Of a stretch of DNA of 8,662 nt, positions 6,001 to 8,662 are shown one piece after another. The stretch covers positions 1 to 8,662 of the forward strand of contig PAFO01000001.1 of NCBI GenBank assembly GCA_002705385.1. The letters are read 5' to 3'. The translations under genes were made by a program, and so were the position numbers. This DNA is from Flavobacteriaceae bacterium. GTDB lineage: Bacteria > Bacteroidota > Bacteroidia > Flavobacteriales > Flavobacteriaceae. The first letter of the stretch is position 1. Every line of letters starts with the position of its first letter. The notes beneath the pieces were generated by a model. The model made no database searches and had not been told where the DNA came from. It was given only the letters and a program-made list of their open reading frames with translations.

Positions 6001-8662
6001 ATTTCAATTTTAAATACTGGTGATGTTACCTTAAAAGACTTTGATCTTAATGACACATTCACTGACCTTGACACAAATACGCTTAGTTTTTCAACTTCTC
6101 TTACAACAACAGATCCCAATGAGCTTGCTCCAGGGCAGATAAAAACATATACCGTTACATATACTCTAAACGCATCGAGTGTAGATAATGGGGGTGTTGT
6201 AAACTCTGTTGTAGTCTCTGCTACAGATGTTCAAGGACTACAAACTGTAAGTGATACTAGTGACGATGGTCTAACGGGAGGGGGAGATACTGGAGCAGAT
6301 CCAACGGTTTATTCCATTACTTCTACCCCAAGTTTGGAAGTAACAAAAACCGTAAGTGAGACAGATTTAGATGGCGATGGTCTAGTATCTGCAGGAGATA
6401 AACTCATCTATACAGTCAAGGTAAAAAATAATGGTAATGTGACATTAAGATCGATTTATTTGGAGGATGTTCTTACAGATATTTCAAGTAATACAAGAAG
6501 TCTTGATGGTAGTGGTATAGTATTTAACTCAAGCTCAAATGGCTCTCCTTTTAGAACGCTGATTGTGGACGAGGTTGCAACTTACACTGCAACATATACT
6601 ATTGTAGCTGGAGATGTCACCGCTGGAGGTGTAATGAATCAAGTAATTGCTAGGGCCTATGTTTTCCCGGAGGGGGTTCAAACACTTCATGCTATTGATC
6701 ATAGTGACGATGGAGATGATACCGATGGTAACACCCAGAATGATAAGACCATAACCTTTACAGGGGTATTAAACTCTTTTGAAGTAACAAAAACAGCTGC
6801 TAAGGTTGATGATGGAAATGGAGTTGATAACGTAGGGGATAAGATAGTATTTACAATAACAGTATCAAATACGGGTACGGATCAAATCGATGGACTTACT
6901 TTTGTCGATACTCTAACCTCGGCTAGAGGAGCGACATTATCACTTGACAGTACACCTGTTTTTGTAAGTGGTACTAACGCCTCCACAGCAACAACACTAA
7001 CTGTGGGGGGTGTTATTACCTATACTGCAACCTTTACTGTAAATCAATTGTCTCTTGATGAAGGGGGAGTATTTAATACAATTACTTTTAACGGCTCATC
7101 AGCTAGAAATCCAGAATCTACAGATGACACCTCGGATGTTAGTGATGATGGTGATGACACTGACGGAAATACTGAGGATGATCCTACATTCTTCGCCGTT
7201 GGACTTGACAATGACGGTGACGGGATTCCTGATCTTTTGGATATTGATGATGATAATGATGGGGTTTTAGACTCCTTTGAAAAATGTATAGACTTCCAAC
7301 TTGACGGCACCTCATTTGACAATTATGATACCGGAGGTGGACCAGTTAATACCGCTACAAACTTTAATTCTAAATTCCCCCTATCAAATGTTGTTTCTCC
7401 ATTTAGCTCGGTAGATGGAAGGGGTAGAATATGGGATGCTAGATTTGTAAATGGAGTAAATTGGGCTCCTCAGGCGGGCCAATTCTTTATGGAATTATTG
7501 CAAAGTGCTACCATTTCTGGAACCTCTAATCCATCAAATACCAGAACATATTGGAATGAGACTACTCACGGGATTGAAGATTTTGATAGGATTATGGTTC
7601 AGGAGTTTGTATATCCTAATACTACTTATAACCTTACTTATTATCATATGGATGGGGGAATATCTTCATCCACATATGCAGATGGAGCATCTACTCTTGT
7701 TCAAGTTCAGGGAATGGATTCTGATTTTGCTGTTGACCAATTGGCTGTTACCCCATCTGCCTGGACACAGCAGACTTTCCAGTTTACCACTGGGCCCAAC
7801 ACTCATAGAATAGCTGTATTACTCTCTGCTTACGCCCCGGGATCTAATGTTGCGATTTTAGTTGATAGCATTGTTCTCTCCTCACAGGTAACCCTTACAT
7901 GTGATGTAGATGGAGATTCAAAAGGAAATGGAATCGATATCGATTCTGATAACGATGGGATATATGATGTTAAAGAAGCAGGTTATCAAAGTTACGATAC
8001 AAATGGTGATGGGATGATCGATGCAAACGACACCGGCTTTGTTGATGCAAACAGTAACGGTGCCCACGATGCAATTGAGGGCCTTTCACCTACAAATACT
8101 ACTACAGCTACTGTTGTTGATCTGTTCAATTTAGATTCGGACAACGATGGTTGTAATGATGTAATCGAAGCTGGATTTACCGATCCAAATGGCGATGGAA
8201 AACTTGGCGGAAATCCAGTTACAGTCAATAGCAAAGGTAAGGTCACTAGCGGTAGTGATGGATATACAGCCCTACTGGATCAAAACTCGAATGGAGTTGA
8301 AGATTATGTGGATACCACATGGGATATAAACTGTTTAAATCCAGGACTTAGCATCACAAAAGCGGCCAATCCAATTGATTTAGATGGAGACGGATTAATT
8401 CAGGTTAACGATCAAATTGTTTATACCATAATCGTTACCAATACATCGGAAGTTAGTGTAACATTTACCCTTTCCGATACCCTTTCAAATCAGTTGTCCC
8501 AGACTATTTTACAGCCTGAGCTGGTATGGTTGGGTACCTCGTCAAATGTGAATATAAAACCACCCTTTAACTATATTAAAAAATCCTCAAATTTTTCATT
8601 TAATGGAAATTATAATACTTGGGATTCAAGTTACTGGCATATAGATTATGCACATTATAATA
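1..8662 (+). CDS. Giant DUF11/TSP3 repeat surface protein, internal fragment
   Basis: Frame 1 is open over the full window (2,887 codons, no stop) and is truncated at both ends, so neither start nor stop can be assigned. The product is a secreted or cell-surface repeat protein with 13 recognisable DUF11-type Ig-like repeats plus the tail of another. Each opens with a version of PSxxVxKT, followed by an Asp-rich loop, GDxxxYTIxxxNTGN, and later YTATxT and an acidic SDDGDDxDGN linker. Two acidic TSP3-like blocks flank a jelly-roll-like module A in each super-repeat, and a second jelly-roll-like module B interrupts one DUF11 repeat. There are only eight Cys, all in or next to modules A and TSP3. 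No catalytic motif or transmembrane segment is visible. By analogy with Bacteroidota proteins of this design, it is probably exported by type IX secretion and acts in adhesion or surface structure. That role is inferred, because the N and C termini are missing. Confidence 0.96.
94..534 (+). repeat. DUF11 Ig-like repeat R1
   Basis: Residues 32-178. The repeat opens with GVEVVKTA in place of the usual PSxxVxKT, then has an Asp-rich EF-hand-like loop at 127-162 (N-D-D-G-D-G, ending in Asp), YTIVILNTGNVTL, YTATYTVVGADITAG and the acidic linker SDDGDDLDGN, and ends DPTVVKL. The family is an extracellular beta-sandwich used as a stalk or spacer in bacterial surface proteins. R1 lies upstream of the super-repeat. 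Confidence 0.88.
535..960 (+). repeat. DUF11 Ig-like repeat R2
   Basis: Residues 179-320. It opens with LDISKTV and has GDTAVYTIVVTNTGNVRL, YTATFTVNQ and the linker SDDGDDTDGN before DPTVTPIPA. The calcium-type loop at its start is degenerate: at 568-603 the sequence reads TQADSNKIQLGD, without the alternating Asp pattern. This repeat may therefore not bind Ca2+ at that position. Confidence 0.88.
961..1410 (+). repeat. DUF11 Ig-like repeat R3
   Basis: Residues 321-470. It opens with DPSIDVVKT, and the loop at 1000-1035 (DLDGDGEISAGD) fits a canonical EF-hand-like Ca2+ loop with Asp at positions 1, 3, 5 and 12. After NTGNN it carries an extra Gly/Ala-rich stretch (about 1078-1110, LGADGAPSGE) not seen at this point in other repeats. 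It ends with the linker SDDGDDNDGN and DGIPA, and is the last repeat before the super-repeat begins. Confidence 0.88.
1411..1806 (+). repeat. DUF11 Ig-like repeat R4
   Basis: Residues 471-602. It opens with NPSINIVKTV and continues with a loop at 1450-1485 (DTNGNGINDIGD), YTITISNTGN, and a TGLSTGTLSL strand shared with R9. It is shorter than its neighbours because it lacks the acidic SDDGDDxDGN linker and ends instead with SDTSENIDTVIIA. R9 lacks the same linker. Confidence 0.9.
1807..2220 (+). repeat. DUF11 Ig-like repeat R5
   Basis: Residues 603-740. It opens with SPSITVTKTV, then the loop at 1846-1881 (DNDSDSEIGVGD), YTITILNTGN, and a DPNELAPGQ segment identical in residues to R10 (2011 and 6115). 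The linker is the variant SDDGDTGAGN rather than SDDGDDTDGN, and the partner R10 shares this class (SDDGLTGGGD). Confidence 0.9.
2221..2673 (+). repeat. DUF11 Ig-like repeat R6
   Basis: Residues 741-891. It opens with NPSLDVTKTF, then an EF-hand-like loop at 2260-2295 (DLNGDGIISTGD), YTILVKNTGNIT, and YTIVAGDVTAGGVINQ, which is nearly identical to R11. It ends with SDDGDDTDGNTTND and RTISYTGTI. It is one of the longer repeats. Confidence 0.9.
2674..3108 (+). repeat. DUF11 Ig-like repeat R7
   Basis: Residues 892-1036. It opens with PSFVVIKTATKVDDGNG, has a degenerate loop at 2707-2742 whose first position is Val, then FTITVSNTSVDQ and a GSSARNP segment shared with R12. It ends with the variant linker SDDGNTGAGD and DDPTFVPLG, and leads directly into TSP3-like Asp repeats. 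Confidence 0.88.
3109..3189 (+). other. Short TSP3-like acidic stretch, copy 1
   Basis: Residues 1037-1063. It contains DSDSDGIPDNLDIDDDNDG, the typical thrombospondin type 3 pattern DxDxDGxxD followed by DxDxDNDG. The family binds several Ca2+ ions through Asp side chains and forms a stiff connector. Here it joins the DUF11 stalk to module A. It ends VLDTFEQ just before the first Cys. Confidence 0.85.
3190..3816 (+). other. Jelly-roll-like module A, copy 1
   Basis: Residues 1064-1272, bounded by Cys at 3190 and 3814. The content differs from the repeats, with Trp and Tyr present and alternating beta strands. Key stretches are YFIELLQ, YWNET, FDRIMVEEVVYPSTTYTIKFYH, DFAVDQLTV, WAQQTFQFTTDANTHRIAILF and a closing VSIQLDGISI strand. 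The pattern of a Tyr-rich PxTTYT strand, W-x-QQ-TFQFTT and a final xLDxI strand is typical of galactose-binding or CBM-like beta-sandwiches. I infer a ligand-binding, possibly glycan-binding, head. No catalytic residues are evident and no exact family can be named. Its position between two acidic TSP3 blocks suggests it is held rigidly off the stalk. Confidence 0.65.
3817..4254 (+). other. Long TSP3-like acidic block, copy 1
   Basis: Residues 1273-1418, with repeated Ca2+-type motifs: DIDNDSVGNGLDLDSDNDG, TNNDGRIDSNDTG, LDSDNDNCND, DGDNDGKLGN and LDQNSNGIKDY. Cys occur at 4072 and 4252. The pattern of L-D-x-D-N-D-G and D-xx-E-A-G is common after surface modules in Bacteroidota. It links module A to the split DUF11 repeat R8. 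Confidence 0.85.
4255..4485 (+). repeat. DUF11 repeat R8, N-terminal half
   Basis: Residues 1419-1495. It starts LTIDMTKSAEK, followed by a calcium-type loop at 4303-4338 (DVNSDGVLGLND), YTVVVTNTGAI, LTDVLT and LEFVGL. The usual second half (YTATFTVNQ...) does not follow. Instead the chain enters module B, and the missing half is found at 5251. The break point is approximate, to within several residues. Confidence 0.82.
4486..5250 (+). other. Jelly-roll-like module B inserted in R8
   Basis: Residues about 1496-1750. It is rich in Asn, Tyr, Phe and Trp and unlike the DUF11 repeats. Typical stretches are FNYTSNNSFSNSLWH, HFIRFRNQNNYS, WFYQEVSGLQPNTQYTVSVFAY, RFSHTF, VDITRVGI and the closing WFYGIQLEEGPSMSPVY at 5182-5232. 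A GLxPNTxYTxSVFxY strand with a final W-x-IQLEEG-xxxxPY motif is characteristic of CBM-like jelly-roll domains, also found in phage tail and baseplate proteins. The likely role is ligand or glycan binding. That is inferred from the fold pattern, and the exact family is not assigned. Confidence 0.65.
5251..5508 (+). repeat. DUF11 repeat R8, C-terminal half
   Basis: Residues 1751-1836. The segment ATYQVTLTLTQSIVDNHQ, then LVNTATVTG, matches the second halves of other repeats (YTATFTVNQ..., then NxATVxA). It ends with a reduced linker (TSTSDDPSTLAVDDPT). Together with 4255-4485 it makes about 490 bases, close to one normal repeat of roughly 400-450. This is why I read module B as an insertion rather than a separate following domain. 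Confidence 0.78.
5509..5910 (+). repeat. DUF11 Ig-like repeat R9 (partner of R4)
   Basis: Residues 1837-1970. It opens with PSVEITKTASV, then the loop at 5545-5580 (DVDSSGNVNLGD), YTITVSNTGQ, SGLDTGTLSL and FTVNQDAVNFGGTRNV. Like R4 it lacks the acidic SDDGDDxDGN linker, and it ends TDTSLNIDHPISK. Confidence 0.9.
5911..6327 (+). repeat. DUF11 Ig-like repeat R10 (partner of R5)
   Basis: Residues 1971-2109. It opens with SPSITVTKTVQ, then the loop at 5950-5985 (DNDLDGEIGVGD), FTISILNTGDVTLKDF and DPNELAPGQIKTY, and has the variant linker SDDGLTGGGD. In the 35 residues from DPNELAPGQ to NSVVV I counted 25 identical to R5. Confidence 0.9.
6328..6771 (+). repeat. DUF11 Ig-like repeat R11 (partner of R6)
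   Basis: Residues 2110-2257. It opens with PSLEVTKTVSE, then a canonical EF-hand-like loop at 6364-6399 (DLDGDGLVSAGD), YTVKVKNNGNVTL and YTATYTIVAGDVTAGGVMNQ. The linker is SDDGDDTDGN, followed by NDKTITFTG. Confidence 0.9.
6772..7203 (+). repeat. DUF11 Ig-like repeat R12 (partner of R7)
   Basis: Residues 2258-2401. It opens with SFEVTKTAAKVDDGNG and has the same degenerate first loop position (Val at 6805) as R7. It continues with FTITVSNTGTDQ, YTATFTVNQLSLDEGG and GSSARNP, and has the full linker SDDGDDTDGN before DDPTFFAVG. The partner R7 has the shorter SDDGNTGAGD linker, so this is one of the few places where the copies differ in linker class. Confidence 0.9.
7204..7284 (+). other. Short TSP3-like acidic stretch, copy 2
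   Basis: Residues 2402-2428. LDNDGDGIPDLLDIDDDNDG matches the thrombospondin type 3 Ca2+ pattern and the copy at 3109. It ends VLDSFEK just before the Cys that opens module A2. Confidence 0.85.
7285..7902 (+). other. Jelly-roll-like module A, copy 2
   Basis: Residues 2429-2634, bounded by Cys at 7285 and 7900. It is homologous to 3190-3816 throughout. It begins CIDFQLDGTSF, then IWDARF, FFMELLQ, YWNETT, FDRIMVQEFVYPNTTY, DFAVDQLAV, WTQQTFQFTTGPNTHRIAVLL, and ends in an xLVDSI strand. It is three residues shorter than copy 1, with small indels in the first third. The fold assignment (CBM-like beta-sandwich) and binding role are inferred as for copy 1. Confidence 0.65.
7903..8334 (+). other. 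Long TSP3-like acidic block, copy 2
   Basis: Residues 2635-2778. Calcium-type motifs include DVDGDSKGNGIDIDSDNDG, TNGDGMIDANDTG, LDSDNDGCND, DPNGDGKLGG and LDQNSNGVEDY. Cys at 8152 and 8332 are 60 residues apart, exactly as in copy 1 (4072 and 4252). It connects module A2 to split repeat R13. Confidence 0.85.
8335..8544 (+). repeat. DUF11 repeat R13, N-terminal half (partner of R8)
   Basis: Residues 2779-2848. It starts LSITKAANP, then an EF-hand-like loop at 8377-8412 (DLDGDGLIQVND), YTIIVTNTSEV, LSDTLS and LVWLGT. As in R8, the chain then leaves the DUF11 pattern and enters a module B-like sequence. The completing half is expected beyond the window. Confidence 0.82.
8545..8662 (+). other. 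Module B, copy 2, N-terminal start only
   Basis: Residues from about 2849 to the window end. FNYIKKSSNFSFNGNYNTW followed by DSSYWH resembles the start of module B1 (FNYTSNNSFSNSLWH), with the Trp-His pair in register at 4558 and 8635. It is cut by the window end, so only the entry into the domain can be seen. Confidence 0.65.

Larger units (their letters stand above)
5509..8662 (+). repeat. Super-repeat copy 2 (truncated by window end)
   Basis: This is the second copy of the composite block, holding R9-R12, short TSP3, module A2, long TSP3, the first half of R13 and the start of module B2. Each part is closest to its positional partner in copy 1: R9 to R4, R10 to R5, R11 to R6, R12 to R7. 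In a 50-residue stretch of module A (starting 3646 and 7723) I counted 36 identical residues by hand. The rest of module B2 and the end of R13 should follow directly after the window. Confidence 0.92.

Noticed and set aside
1..8662. Possible CRISPR-like or DNA-level tandem repeat array suggested by recurring gatgatggagatgatac-type strings
   Set aside because: The strings are codons for the SDDGDDTDGN linker. They recur at domain spacing (about 400-450 bp) in frame, with synonymous variation, so selection is on protein, not on a DNA repeat.
1..8662. Enzyme domain, defence system or toxin payload within the giant protein
   Set aside because: No catalytic motif (protease, glycoside hydrolase, nuclease or NTPase) could be recognised in the translation, and no neighbouring genes are present to suggest a system.

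Overview
The whole window is the inside of one giant protein-coding gene. The + strand frame that starts at base 1 stays open for all 2,887 codons, with no stop codon. It runs off both ends, so the start, signal peptide, stop, promoter and terminator all lie outside the window. The encoded polypeptide is a secreted, multidomain repeat protein of the adhesin or cell-surface type. It is rich in Thr, Ser, Asn, Asp, Gly and Val and very poor in Cys. I see no RNA gene, insertion sequence, CRISPR array or second gene.

The style points to Bacteroidota, most likely a marine or environmental flavobacterium. It combines AT-rich DNA and A/T-ending codons with long arrays of DUF11-type (TIGR01451-like) Ig-like repeats, acidic thrombospondin type 3 (TSP3)-like calcium repeats and jelly-roll modules. 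Such proteins in this phylum usually end in a type IX secretion or gliding-motility-associated C-terminal domain. That part is not in view, so the taxonomy and export route are inferences.

Layout: bases 1-93 are the tail of one DUF11 repeat, and 94-1410 hold three more (R1-R3). From 1411 a composite block begins: four DUF11 repeats (R4-R7, 1411-3108), a short acidic TSP3 stretch (3109-3189), a Cys-bounded jelly-roll-like module A (3190-3816), a longer acidic TSP3 stretch (3817-4254), and a DUF11 repeat (R8) split by an inserted jelly-roll-like module B (about 4486-5250) and completed at 5251-5508. At 5509 the same series starts again in the same order (R9-R12, short TSP3, module A, long TSP3, split repeat R13, start of module B) and is cut by the window end. 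The window therefore shows a tandem super-repeat of about 4.1 kb (about 1,366 residues), with at least one full and one nearly full copy.

The likely mode of action is structural. DUF11 domains form a long stalk, and Ca2+-binding Asp loops at domain starts and in the linkers would stiffen it. Modules A and B would be displayed at regular intervals as possible glycan- or ligand-binding heads. No enzymatic motif was recognised. The two super-repeat copies are clearly homologous in protein but differ at many synonymous sites, so the duplication is old and selection has kept the architecture.
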